A stretch of 64,000 nt of DNA from Hsuehochloa calcarea (taxonomy: Eukaryota > Streptophyta > Magnoliopsida > Poales > Poaceae). Each line of letters begins with the position of its first letter. The first letter of the stretch is position 1. A program made the translations under genes and the position numbers. The stretch spans positions 44,419,662 to 44,483,661 of the forward strand of contig CM070604.1 of the NCBI GenBank assembly GCA_036346395.1. Direction: 5' to 3'. Below the pieces are notes generated by a model. That model was not told where the DNA came from. It saw only the letters and a program-made list of their open reading frames with translations, and did no database searches. Shown here in pieces: positions 33,140 through 42,886 of this stretch.

Positions 33140-35137
33140 TCAAAACATCCATACCTCAGTACTGGGATTTGAGATAAAAGATCTAGGAGTCCAGTACTGA
33201 GATGCACGATGCCTGGGAATAGCAAAAGAAGCAGCAGAAAAATGATCAGGAACAAAATCATAAGAATGCCCGCAAGCACCACCTGGACCTCTCCAAAACG
33301 ATCTACCAAAGGACCGATACTCCCCCTGTCTAGGTGCTACCCGTGGTCTCTCCTCACGATATCCTAAACCAACCTGCTGCCTGGACCCACCACAAGAGTC
33401 AACAAAGTTCTCTATAAACCTAGGCCTATAAGTGATACGATGAATAGACTGCCTGGCTCTAGAGACTACAGCTGGTGAAAAGACTCCTCTGATGGATCTC
33501 AAAGTGCTCACTCTCTCTTTCCTCTCAATCTTTGCTCTCCGGAAGCAAAACTCAACAGTGTGGCCCTCTTTCTTGCAGAAGGTGCAATGGTACTTGACCT
33601 TTTGAGGGGTCCGTACTGGTGACACAGAAGCACCTTTCTTGCTCGAAAGAGTTTGAGAAGAACCTGCAGATTTAATAGCAACCTTTGAAGTCTTAGGAGG
33701 TTCTTGCTCAAACGGATCACCTTTCACAACTCTAGCAATCTTTGGTGGGTGATTCTTGGAAAGCCCTAGGGACTTAAAACCTAGGCCACTGTTTTTCACA
33801 CTCACCTTGGATTGGTCTAGAATCAAGTTGAGTTTCTTTTTCCCACTAGAAAACTTCTCAAGAGTCATCTTGAGGTAATCATTCTCTTTTGCCAAAACTC
33901 CACAATTAGAGCACTTTTTAGAATTGATTGCCTCAACATGTTTGCTCTTCAGAAGGTCCACTTCCACTTTTAGAGCCTCACAAGACACACAATAGGACTC
34001 TCCAATCCTATTTAACTGCTCCTTAAATTTGACTCTAAAAGCCTCTTGTATCTTACCAACAATAGTTTCAACTTCAGCATGCAACATACAGGAGGAAGAA
34101 TCAATGACTTTCTTGGAAGCAGTAAGAGACATGGATTTTTCAATTTTAGCTTTCTCTTCAAGAGTCTTGTTTAAAGCTTCAATCTCTATTGTAAGCTTAG
34201 GACAATTGTCACAAGATGCAGCTCTAGAGTAAACAACCATTTCGGTCATCTCTTGCATTTTAATCCTATTGTTCTTACAATGAGAGCAAGTGTGACTAGC
34301 ATCAAATTTTTGCAATTCTTTCAAGGAGCTATCCAATTTTAATTCAAGCAAAGCACAATTTGAGCAAGTTAAAGGAATAGCATCCAAGGTAGTCACACCA
34401 AGCGGAATGGCATCCATGCAAACAGAACTAGACTTGAGAGATTCTAGTTTGACAAGAGCATTTTTCAATTGTTTTTCAACAGAGGAATGAGCATTATTTA
34501 AGCTTGACAATTCATTCACCAAGCTAGAGCATGAATCACAGAAATCATCAGGATTAATGGATTTGAGCCTAACCACTTCTAGGTTCAAATTATCAATCAT
34601 AGTATCCTGTTTCTTAATCAATTTAGCTTGCTTATGCAGTTTTTGTTCAGCAAGCACTAAAGTCCTTTTCATGTCAGGAAGTGAAGGGCATACCTCATCA
34701 GGATCACTAAAAGGATCCTCGCTGTTGGAGGAGTCGCTGTCGTAGATGTTCTTAGCCATGAAGCACATGCCCGTGAAATCACGAGCCTTCTTCTTGCCAC
34801 GGGAGTCACTCTTGTCGTCCTCCACCTCCGAGTCCACATCGCTCATGCTTACATCCTCTAGAGCTTCAAGGACCCGGCTGACAAACTTGCGATAGTTTGT
34901 CTTCTTGGATTTAGCATCCCTCGCTTGAGGATGCCTTTGTGACTCCTTCTCCTCCTTGCCCTTCAGCTTGGGGTATCTAGAGCGAATGTGGTTTGGCTCA
35001 CCACACTCGAAACAAGTGATAGGTCCACCTCTCCTCCTACTCCTCACATTGTTGTAAGCTCTCGTGAATTTTGTGGATAGGAGGGCTAAATCATCTTCAG
35101 GTAGTCTCTCAAGTTGCTCATCGCTCAAAGAATGCAA
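33140..35137 (-). CDS. gag-like protein, second frame: zinc knuckles and CxxC coiled-coil array, 665 codons
   Basis: The large second part of a copia-type gag, inferred to bind nucleic acid and assemble virus-like particles. It has no ATG at its start; the frame opens at 35137 through TTG and probably continues the 35832-35125 frame after a shift. Residue 42 onward holds a zinc knuckle CFECGEPNHIRSRY in which the last Cys is Tyr. A second knuckle CTFCKKEGHTVEFC (518-531) is intact. Between them, six CxxC pairs (C200, C258, C284, C309, C383, C409) punctuate a Leu/Lys/Glu-rich, coiled-coil-like stretch, several about 25-26 residues apart. The C-terminus is Arg/Gly/Ser-rich. The long open frame suggests recent activity or selection. 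Confidence 0.75.
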   Translation of the reverse strand: MHSLSDEQLERLPEDDLALLSTKFTRAYNNVRSRRRGGPITCFECGEPNHIRSRYPKLKGKEEKESQRHPQARDAKSKKTNYRKFVSRVLEALEDVSMSDVDSEVEDDKSDSRGKKKARDFTGMCFMAKNIYDSDSSNSEDPFSDPDEVCPSLPDMKRTLVLAEQKLHKQAKLIKKQDTMIDNLNLEVVRLKSINPDDFCDSCSSLVNELSSLNNAHSSVEKQLKNALVKLESLKSSSVCMDAIPLGVTTLDAIPLTCSNCALLELKLDSSLKELQKFDASHTCSHCKNNRIKMQEMTEMVVYSRAASCDNCPKLTIEIEALNKTLEEKAKIEKSMSLTASKKVIDSSSCMLHAEVETIVGKIQEAFRVKFKEQLNRIGESYCVSCEALKVEVDLLKSKHVEAINSKKCSNCGVLAKENDYLKMTLEKFSSGKKKLNLILDQSKVSVKNSGLGFKSLGLSKNHPPKIARVVKGDPFEQEPPKTSKVAIKSAGSSQTLSSKKGASVSPVRTPQKVKYHCTFCKKEGHTVEFCFRRAKIERKERVSTLRSIRGVFSPAVVSRARQSIHRITYRPRFIENFVDSCGGSRQQVGLGYREERPRVAPRQGEYRSFGRSFWRGPGGACGHSYDFVPDHFSAASFAIPRHRASQYWTPRSFISNPSTEVWMF

Positions 35138-35832
35138 AGCGCATAAAGAAAACCAGATGAGCTAACATCAAAAGAATCAGAATATCTACCCTTAGATTGG
35201 TCGACCACTAAAGCCATCGAATCTGTCATGGGGAGACGCGAGATAAAATCAATCTCATGCGTCTTCAACCTAGAGTAAAGGTTATCCATGGTAAGCTCAC
35301 TCATGACAGTGTTGTCATTGATGGCAGTGATCTTCATCCCCCAGACCTTCACATCAAGTGCACCCAACAGCTGGCGTGCATTTTCAGACTCAGTGAAAAT
35401 AAGATCAACAGCGCGGAGATCATGAAGAATCTTGGAAAATCTTCCCCACAGCTCATCTAAAGATTCACTAGGCCTTTGCTCAATCTTAGAGTATGCTTTC
35501 TTCAGCTGGTTCTGTCTCACTTCCTTGATCGCAGTGGACCCCTCGTGATAATCACAAAGAGTCCGCCAGATCTCATGAGCAGACAGCAAATGAGCAACAC
35601 GCTCAAACTCAGATCGACTAAGACCTTGAATCAAGAAATTTCGAGCCCTGCTGTTGTTCTCCACATCTGGAGTGATCAAATTGTCATCAGCTGGCACGAC
35701 ATAAGGGTGTTTCACCTTAAGCCAAATTGCGTGCCCTTGAGCCTCGATGTAGGCTTGCATACGAGCCTTCCAATATGCAAAGTCAACTCCATCAAAAATA
35801 TGTGGCTTGGTTAAGTACTTGTCAGTCGCCAT
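35125..35832 (-). CDS. copia-type gag N-terminal domain (UBN2/DUF4219-like), 235 aa
   Basis: Begins MATDKYLTKPHIFDG, 40 bp inside the primer binding site. FDGVDFAYWKARMQAYI, EIWRTLCDYHEGS and VRQNQLKKAY are hallmarks of the UBN2-type gag domain of plant copia elements. The frame stops just after the C-terminal linker (FLYALCIL), overlapping by 13 bp the frame that carries the zinc knuckles. The two frames differ by -1. Either a single indel has split one gag gene of about 900 aa, or the overlap is used for frameshifting. I favour an indel. Confidence 0.78.
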   Translation of the reverse strand: MATDKYLTKPHIFDGVDFAYWKARMQAYIEAQGHAIWLKVKHPYVVPADDNLITPDVENNSRARNFLIQGLSRSEFERVAHLLSAHEIWRTLCDYHEGSTAIKEVRQNQLKKAYSKIEQRPSESLDELWGRFSKILHDLRAVDLIFTESENARQLLGALDVKVWGMKITAINDNTVMSELTMDNLYSRLKTHEIDFISRLPMTDSMALVVDQSKGRYSDSFDVSSSGFLYALCIL

Positions 35833-35873
35833 GACTTCAAAGACCGGTTAAGATCTATGAGAAGAGCTAACCG

Positions 35874-35885
35874 GCTCTGATACCA
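35874..35885 (-). other. primer binding site of the gag-only element
   Basis: The complement reads TGGTATCAGAGC, 2 bp from the 5' LTR end, matching initiator tRNA-Met. Confidence 0.85.
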
Positions 35886-35887
35886 CT

Positions 35888-37792
35888 TGTAGGATCGTAA
35901 AGGCGACTAGGGGGGAGAATAGGCGCTTTCTCAACTTTCTCGCCTAAATCAAATTCAACACGAACTTTACTCCTTTAGCTATGAAAGCTAAGAAGATCAG
36001 TAAGCGCACAGTGGAAGCCTTGTGCTGAATTCGATAACCCCGCTCAACCACACGACACACAAGTGGAGAAATGAACTCACCGCTCGATCGGGTAGCATGG
36101 CGGTCGACCGGCCGAGACAAAGCGGTCGGACCGATGTTTAACCAATGGTCGGACCGGCTATTAATCAAGGTCGGACCGTTGGATATCGGTTCGACCCAAA
36201 GATCGAAGCGGTTCGAAAAGCGGCGGTCGGACCGCCATTGTAAATCGGTCGACCGATTCACCCATCTTCAAAAACTAAGCCTAAATCCAAAACGAAATTT
36301 GATCCAACTTTTGATTCAACCAATGAAACTTGACCAAATTTCGAGCACACCTCCCTAAGGATATTAGAGACCTATTTCTAGCAACGATCCTTCAGATCCA
36401 CTTCGTAGAAACGATCTCTCAATGTTTTACCGAAGAAGTGCACAAACCCTAGAAATATGAAAAACTTTGATTCAAGACTTGCTTGTAGGGGTTGATGGTC
36501 TAGATAATTCTAGGAGTATTCCCACACATAAAAGCAAGAGAAAATAGGTCAAGAGACCAAGCTTAACCACTTGAATCAAGGAAGCACCAAATTCATCCAA
36601 ACGAGAGAAGAACACAAAGGGAGACAAATGATCTCTCAAGCAAGCATCACAAGATTGATTGATCTCACAAGATGCTTACAAAGCCACTCCAACAAGGAGG
36701 ACAAGAGCTCAACAAGGAGCACACTCACAAACTCTCCAAATCCTAGCTTCTCCTCTCCTCTCCTCTAAACCCTAGAAAATGAAGAAGGGGGCCAAATGAA
36801 TGCTTGGGGGTTTTACATCTCCCCCCTTTCTATTTATATGAGAAGCCTAGGGTTTCACTTTTGGGACCCACTCACACATGGGACCCACACACACATAACT
36901 ATTGAAGCAATCTCCTGCTTCACCACGTGTAGGTTGATCAGCGGCTCTCATCCTGTCGGCAAGACTCTCCTGTCCGAATCCCATCAGAAACTCCCAGAGA
37001 CTTGCACCGACTTCCGCACCGCCTGATCCAACCAGCTGTACCGAACTACCCGTTCGATCCATCTTGCCCATTCTGCACCATGCTTGAGTCACACGATCTC
37101 ACCCGGCATCCATGATCGTTCTGGACCTCAGCTCTCCAAGCGTAGTCCCGATCCACCTCACCGTTGACGTCGTTGACCTGCAAGCCACCTGCACAGCAAT
37201 AGACAAGCAAATCGTTTTCGGGAACAAGTTCTTCACAACTTGATCCACGTTAGTTCCACAATGCAATATGCAACAATAAAGTATTGAAGTTCATACAATA
37301 AACATATTCAAATCAACTCAATGCCAACTTGGCTATCCTCCAAGTCATCGGCGGTCTGACCGCCCCACAAGGCCGGTCCGACCGATTTCAGGCTGGTCGG
37401 ACCGATCCCACAACGGCGGTCGGACCGCCCAAAAAGACTTAGCCAAAATTCCATCGTGAAAATCCGAAACCTTCTGGAATTTTCAACTCAATAGAACTTT
37501 TGACTGAGAGCTCCAAAAATGATGCGACCACATCCAGGAGACTCCCCTCACCTGCCTACACAACCTATTTTTGGCTCAGCCCCAAAAACCACTTTTAGGT
37601 CAGGCCGGTCCGACCGGCAACCACGGCCAGTCGGACCTCTCCACGGGCGGTCTGACCGCCCCACACAACCGGCCGATCGCCTGTAATGACATTTCAAGCA
37701 AAACCGAAAACGCGTGATTTTGTAAACCAACAATGCCATTGCCAATTGACTCATCATTCTAAGATCGTGCACATATCCTCACGATATCCACA
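35888..37792 (-). repeat. 5' LTR of the gag-only element
   Basis: 1905 bp, nearly identical to 29845-31752 except for a cluster of substitutions and small deletions in the GGTCnGACC region (36090-36260). Confidence 0.9.
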
Positions 37793-37797
37793 GACTA

Positions 37798-38230
37798 TTT
37801 TAGTGATTAATGATAAATCTATTTATGAGACTAATACTTTTGTTATTATATCTATTGTTTAGTATCAGTTTAATAAAAAAAAGTGAAATTCAAAGAGGTA
37901 TGCATTCGACATCATATTTCCATATCTGATTGCATTTCTCAGATCCAAGATATAGATTAAACTCTACCAAAAGTCTAACTTGAATATGTGCATACGTTCT
38001 TATTACACATTTGTGTATGCACACATTTAAGGGGGGAAGGGGTTCACTCTATGGTTTGCGATTTCATTAGTATTGATCTATGTTTCTTTATCCACATATA
38101 TTAAGGATCTTTACTTTGAAATATATCGTTGAGTACATAAAACTTGTGTAGTTCATATATACTCATATTTATCTGCATTCAATTATTTACAACTGAAATT
38201 GTTATCATCAGTTACCAAAGAGGGAAAGAT
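37798..38230 (+). other. truncated 5' LTR tail and 3' interior of the family B element
   Basis: The first ~60-90 bp continue the left LTR remnant. The rest is AT-rich non-coding DNA with a polypurine-like run (aaggggggaagggg, about 38030-38043) and the final purine tract before 38231. Confidence 0.55.
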
Positions 38231-40702
38231 TGAAGTATCTTATCCCACCATTATTAGTTAATGGTATGTTGCAGTAATTGATGATAATCATATTGTGGAA
38301 CTAACATTTTCCATGGGTTGGATGAATAGGTCATGTTCTATGAAGATGGAGACTTTGGATGACATCATGAGTTGATCGTCATCAAGTCAAGACTTAGGAT
38401 GAAGGAAATCACCATGTGTTGATGATGTTCAAGTCAAGACCCCGAAGTGTAGAAGATCATCATGTGTTGATGATATCGAAGTCAAGAGCTTGAAGAAAAG
38501 GAAATCATCGTGTGTCGATGATGTTCAAGAAGAGAGGATGATCATGAGTAGATCATCAAGTCAAGAGAATACCTATCATGTGTTGATAGAGGTCAAGTGA
38601 AAGAATGCATTATGGGTTGATATATATTCAAGTCAAGAACTTGAAGTAAATGATATCATCATGTGTTGATGATTATCAAAGTCAACAACCCGGAGTTGAA
38701 GTGAAGATGTGCCCGGAGTTGAAGTGAAGATGTGCGTCATCAAGCTTCAAGAGGTCATGCAAGGCAAATGTATGACTAGCTAGGGCTAAGGATGCGTTCT
38801 AGTCTTTTACCGGTCTTGGTGTTTGGTTGGAGACCGGATTACTTATATAGGTTGATGTACTATTAAGAGGGGTCTTGACTAGTAGCTTAAGTTAGTCATG
38901 TGTTGATAGCTCATTGTGCTTGCTCTAGTTCATCTATGCACGGTGCTATTGTTTGTGAATAGTTGAAGCTCGTGCATCATAATTCTTGTAGCATGTGACT
39001 TTAGTTTGCGAATATGTTTTACAAATGGTTTAAGTCCATGTACATTATTCCTTGTGACATTGATTCTAAAAGTTGGCAAATGTGTTTTGCAACTTGTTGA
39101 GAATCTTGCTTTTAACTCTTGTGTTCATCGCGCATCAGTTGGCAAATGTGTTTTACAAATTGAGTTTATTTTGAAAGCCAACTAAGCTTTTCTCAGAATA
39201 ATCGGTAGTACCGACGTTCTGTGGGCGGTACTGCTGCTCAGCGGTATGACTGGTAGTTGGTGCGGTACTACCACAACTCGGTCGGACCAAAGATGAGTTG
39301 GTGGTACGTGTTTTCCGGAGAGGCGCTTTTTGGAGTTTATTTGCTCTCTTGGAAGTGCTGTAGTCCCAAAGTTCATTGAGCGGAACTACCGCAGCCTGTT
39401 AAGACCCAAAAGTGAATGGCGGTACGTAATTTCCAGAGAGGGTCGGTTTTGGACCTCTATGGGAAATGGCAGTACCCAAGGATAGAAATCCGTACGTAAT
39501 CACATTCGGCGGTTCTGCTTACGGCATGGCGGATTTGAAATCCCTACTGGTTTTCCGAGTTTACAAATTCAAATTTTGAATTTTGGTTGATTTTAAGCAA
39601 ATTTAAACGAATTGACCGAAGTTTTCTCCGAGAAAATCGTGAATCGCCACGTAGGGATTCCTACGTTTCAGCTTTTTCAATCCCTGGTAGTACCGCCCTT
39701 ATGTTTCAGTATGACTGGAGAGCGGAACTACCGCATGATCAATAGCAGTAGTACCGCGCTGCATTCTCAACGGATATTTCAGAGGCGCATTATAGCTGTT
39801 TACTGTGCTATCAGTAGGAGTGCGGTAGTACCGGCCGATGAACGGCGGTACTACCGTCCGTGCTGATTTTTTCAACATCTTCTCCCTCAACGGCTAGTTT
39901 TTGTGTGTGGGATATAAATACCCACCTTGGCCGGTTGTGGTTGTGGTTGTTGAGCCTTTATACATTCTATTGGGCAAAGAGCAAGCCATCTCCTCTCTTA
40001 TGTGCATGTGTTGCACTTAGTGAGCTTAGAGAGCAAACCCTAAGTGCATGTATTGCATTAGGTAGTGGATTGTGTATCCACTTGAGATTAGACACTTGAT
40101 TCGTTCAAGTGATCGTCTTCGACTTGTTATTCTTGGTGTTTGCCGACACCTAGACGGCTTGGAGGAGTTGCGTCGGTGATCTTCTCAAAAGAAGGTTGTG
40201 AGAAGGCCCGAGCGGTTTGTGAGTGGTTTGGTGCTCGCTATCTCCGGAGTGGAGGAAGAGCAACCCCGAGTAGATCGAGGAGTTGGTTAATGTTGGAGCT
40301 GGTCCAAGTGGGTGGACTTACCTCGGAGGTGTTAGCTTAATTTATGGATCCGATCCAATTTGTTTGAGCTTATCTCAACGTGGATTAGGGGAGACCGGCA
40401 AGTCTCCGAACACCACGGTAAAACATCACTGTGTCGTTGTGATTTGTTCTTCTTGTGCTTTACTATTGCAATTTACTTTGCGCAATTTACATTCATAGAA
40501 TTAAATTGCTTACGTGTATTTGTATGATTTCAATCATTATAAATTGTTTTGTGTTGTTAGTGCACTTAGTCGAAACTAGTTGATTTAGGTTTTAATTGTA
40601 CAAAACCGATTTGATTTACAATTCCATATAAAACTCGATTTTAGCCAAAAGATTTTAAAACCGCCTATTCACCCCTCTCTAGTCGGCCTTCCCGATCTTA
40701 CA
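38231..40702 (+). repeat. 3' LTR of the family B element, 2472 bp
   Basis: Starts TGAAGTATCTTA and ends CCGATCTTACA. It carries a cluster of palindromes of the form CGGTACTACCG or CGGTAGTACCG (39200-39860) and a set of GTGTTGATGAT-type direct repeats (38380-38700). Its end CACCCCTCTCTAGTCG matches the family A LTR ends. A likely TATA box (GGATATAAATACC) lies near 39908. Confidence 0.8.
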
Positions 40703-40707
40703 CTCTA

Positions 40708-41386
40708 CGGGGCGTGTAGCCCGGATCGACGCGTGCGACGGCAGCGCGATAGGCGGTGGCGTTTAGCCTGCGAGGCAGCGCACGGAGGCACATGGAGCGA
40801 CAGCATTAGGCCAACAAGGTTGTGCTATAGGTGGCGGCCGGGCGGCCAGCGACGGATGAGCGAGCGGCGGTGCGTGGTCCGAGCACACGTCGTCGCGCGA
40901 CTCGACGGCGGCGACCGCGACGGCCGCGGCGCGGTGATCGTCGACGCCATGCCGACGGCGGCGATCGGTGGCATGCATCGCAGCGGTCTTGTTGGCGTTC
41001 TCGGCGGCATTCGGGGCATGGCGGTGGTCACTACGGTACGTACAGTGGGCACCGACAAAGCCCGGTGGCGGCGGCGGCGTTAGTCCCGCGGCCGCGGCGG
41101 CCGCCAACAATCGTGGTGGGCGGTGTCGGCGCGCGCCACGCAGATCGTATTATTATTTCTTTTTTTCCTTTCTGTTTGAGCAACATGAACAAATCCAATT
41201 CATACCCAGGACAATATCTATAATTACTAAACAATGATCACAACATACGTTGAAAAGTAAACCCGATCTAATCTCATATTCACAAATTAATCTACCGAAT
41301 TAATCTAATAGCAAACTAGCAATTGAAATGATGGAATTCCGAACGACATACCAATTTGCCTAAAAAAATAATTCGTACGGATAACG
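40708..41386. other. skeleton interior, GC-rich then AT-rich
   Basis: The 40708-41140 part is very GC-rich and opens in several frames on both strands through composition. No domain recognised. The remainder is AT-rich and ends at the degenerate primer binding site beside the outer LTR. Confidence 0.4.
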
Positions 41387-41603
41387 TGTTGAATAATCGA
41401 TACCATAGTAGAAAGACAATCAATCCCATCATACAAAGAACACTCACATAAACGTTAAGAGTCACAATGAATACGTGTATAGATGAGAGACAATATTTTT
41501 ATTCGTCTATCTGTTATATATGAGATTCTTTTATATATGTATCATTGTGATGAATGCTCTGTACGGACAGTTCAATAGTTTGGCATAAGTAGATTTCGTA
41601 ACA
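41387..41603 (-). repeat. right (5') LTR of the outer copia-like skeleton
   Basis: 217 bp from TGTTGAATAAT to TTCGTAACA. A degenerate Met-type PBS complement (GGATAACG) lies at its left edge. Confidence 0.55.
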
Positions 41604-42886
41604 AAGACTTCGCTTCGGTTAAATAACCATGCACATGTTGCTGTCTGACCGGCCAAAATTATCAGCCGTGAGGTGAGGTGAGGTGTTCGAAATGGCCTGT
41701 CGTAGGGACCCGGTCGGCGGGCACGCAAGTCAAAAATTATGTACTGGTCGGAGCTCATGATTGATTGACCGTGGACAAGAAGTTTATGAATTTGTCGCGC
41801 TTAATATCTCAGTCTCAACTCTCCACCACCTGTGGTACTGTCATACAGTTTCGTGAGATGATCGTCTTACCTAGTCTCCTCTCAATTTCTGCTGCTCATT
41901 ACGTAGGAACACCCGAATCGGACAGTGGACGGCAAGATCAAGCGGAAGCTAGCATGGCGGGCGCCGCGTGTACAGATTGAACGGTAGTTTTTGGCTGATT
42001 TCGCTACTTATTTATTCGTTTTTAGTAATTCTGATCGAAATTGTAAAAATAGTACTATAATAGATTAAGCAGGCTTCACATGTCACATACAGTGCACTGA
42101 TACTACAATAGATTGATGTAGCGCTATCAAACTGTTGTAAGTACCTATCACACTCTAAAACAATTGTAGTTATCTACCACACTCTCAAACGATTGTAGGT
42201 ATATGTCGTTGTGAGTCTACTATACTTTAAAAACTCTGCAGATGTCATATTTTCAAACCATGACATGTTTACTGCCGCTTGCTTTGTCAACTCACTCGTA
42301 TCCCTATTCTATAGCGCTTGGTGGCTCGACTCCTACCGTAGTATGAATATTTTATCGTGCTTGACTATCCTATCATGGTATTATTTTTAGCATTTTCGAT
42401 CAACCCTGAATTAGTTTTGCTAGAACTAACTGTCAGATCAGCACAGACTCGCTTGAACTACACTCTGGCGTAGCATCCATCATCCATGTCCAGCCAAGCT
42501 GCAGTGAGGTTTGTGTTTTTTTTTTCCACAAGGCCACAGTGCATCCATAAATTTTGTTGACACTGGCCGCAAGTAGCACATGCACCATTCATGACATGCG
42601 AACGAATAACAAGCAAGGTGCGCACATGGTTTTTGTAACAAACTTGGAAATATTCTCGACTAAAGTCCCAAGTTCAAACAGGCAATAAATTATGCCAAGT
42701 ACTTGCATAGTTTAAACAGAACAGTGCGTGTACGAAACGACGTACTGTCACTTCTGTCTCTGAATTCTTATTCAGGAACCGGATAAGAACTGGCAACTGA
42801 GAGAGAAGAAACAACAGGAAACATCCAAAGTAAATTATACTTCGCATCGAAAGGGTGTACAGGCAAGCAGTGGGGCATGCATGTCA
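41604..42886. other. intergenic DNA and 3' UTR of the UGT gene
   Basis: No gene seen. Short AT-rich repeats (CACACTCTMAAACRATTGTAG-type) occur near 42130-42210. The UGT 3' UTR should occupy the last 100-200 bp. Confidence 0.45.

Larger units (their letters stand above)
29845..37792 (-). mobile_element. gag-only LTR retrotransposon (TR-GAG type), Sirevirus-like
   Basis: Complete: LTRs of 1908 bp (29845-31752) and 1905 bp (35888-37792), perfect flanking duplication GACTA (29840-29844 and 37793-37797). The PBS TGGTATCAGAGC is the complement of 35874-35885, and the polypurine tract is the complement of 31753-31764 with a second copy at 32191-32203. The 4.1-kb interior encodes only gag-like protein and has no protease, integrase or RT. 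The LTRs are of the same broad type as the solo LTRs at 18780 and 21085 (start TGTGGATAT, GGTCnGACC palindromes). The doubled polypurine tract and long gag suggest a non-autonomous Sirevirus relative. Confidence 0.9.
29807..40702 (+). mobile_element. internally deleted LTR retrotransposon, family B, host of the gag-only element
   Basis: Flanked by the perfect duplication CTCTA (29802-29806 and 40703-40707). The right LTR (38231-40702) is full length. The left LTR survives only as its first ~90-100 bp (29807-29844 continuing at 37798), which aligns with the start of the right LTR (TGAAGAATCTTGACCC against TGAAGTATCTTATCCC). It is followed by about 350 bp of interior ending in a purine-rich tract (accaaagagggaaagat). 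All coding is gone. The gag-only element inserted into the left LTR remnant. Confidence 0.8.
18274..41603 (-). mobile_element. outer copia-like skeleton, minus strand, 23-kb nest
   Basis: Two direct repeats of 207 and 217 bp (18274-18480 and 41387-41603) resemble each other along their length and end GATTTCGTTACA and GATTTCGTAACA. On the minus strand the left copy is preceded by a polypurine tract (complement of 18481-18490, ccccccttgg), as a 3' LTR should be. A degenerate Met-type PBS abuts the right copy. Flanks AGGAC and AAGAC match at 4 of 5 positions. The interior left after removing younger elements (18481-18779, 20446-21084, 23552-24805, 26447-29806, 40708-41386; about 6.2 kb) shows no pol I can recognise. 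Treat this as an inferred old element. Confidence 0.5.

Noticed and set aside
19080..37680. Regularly recurring GGTCnGACC words as a CRISPR array
   Set aside because: The words are short, irregularly spaced and lie within plant LTRs; there are no uniform spacers or cas genes.
38231..40702. Family B LTR as a solo LTR
   Set aside because: The matching CTCTA duplication lies at 29802, next to a homologous LTR start, so it is the right LTR of a larger deleted element.
40733..41237. Cluster of GC-rich frames on both strands
   Set aside because: All frames are open because of composition; no domain, no splice context.
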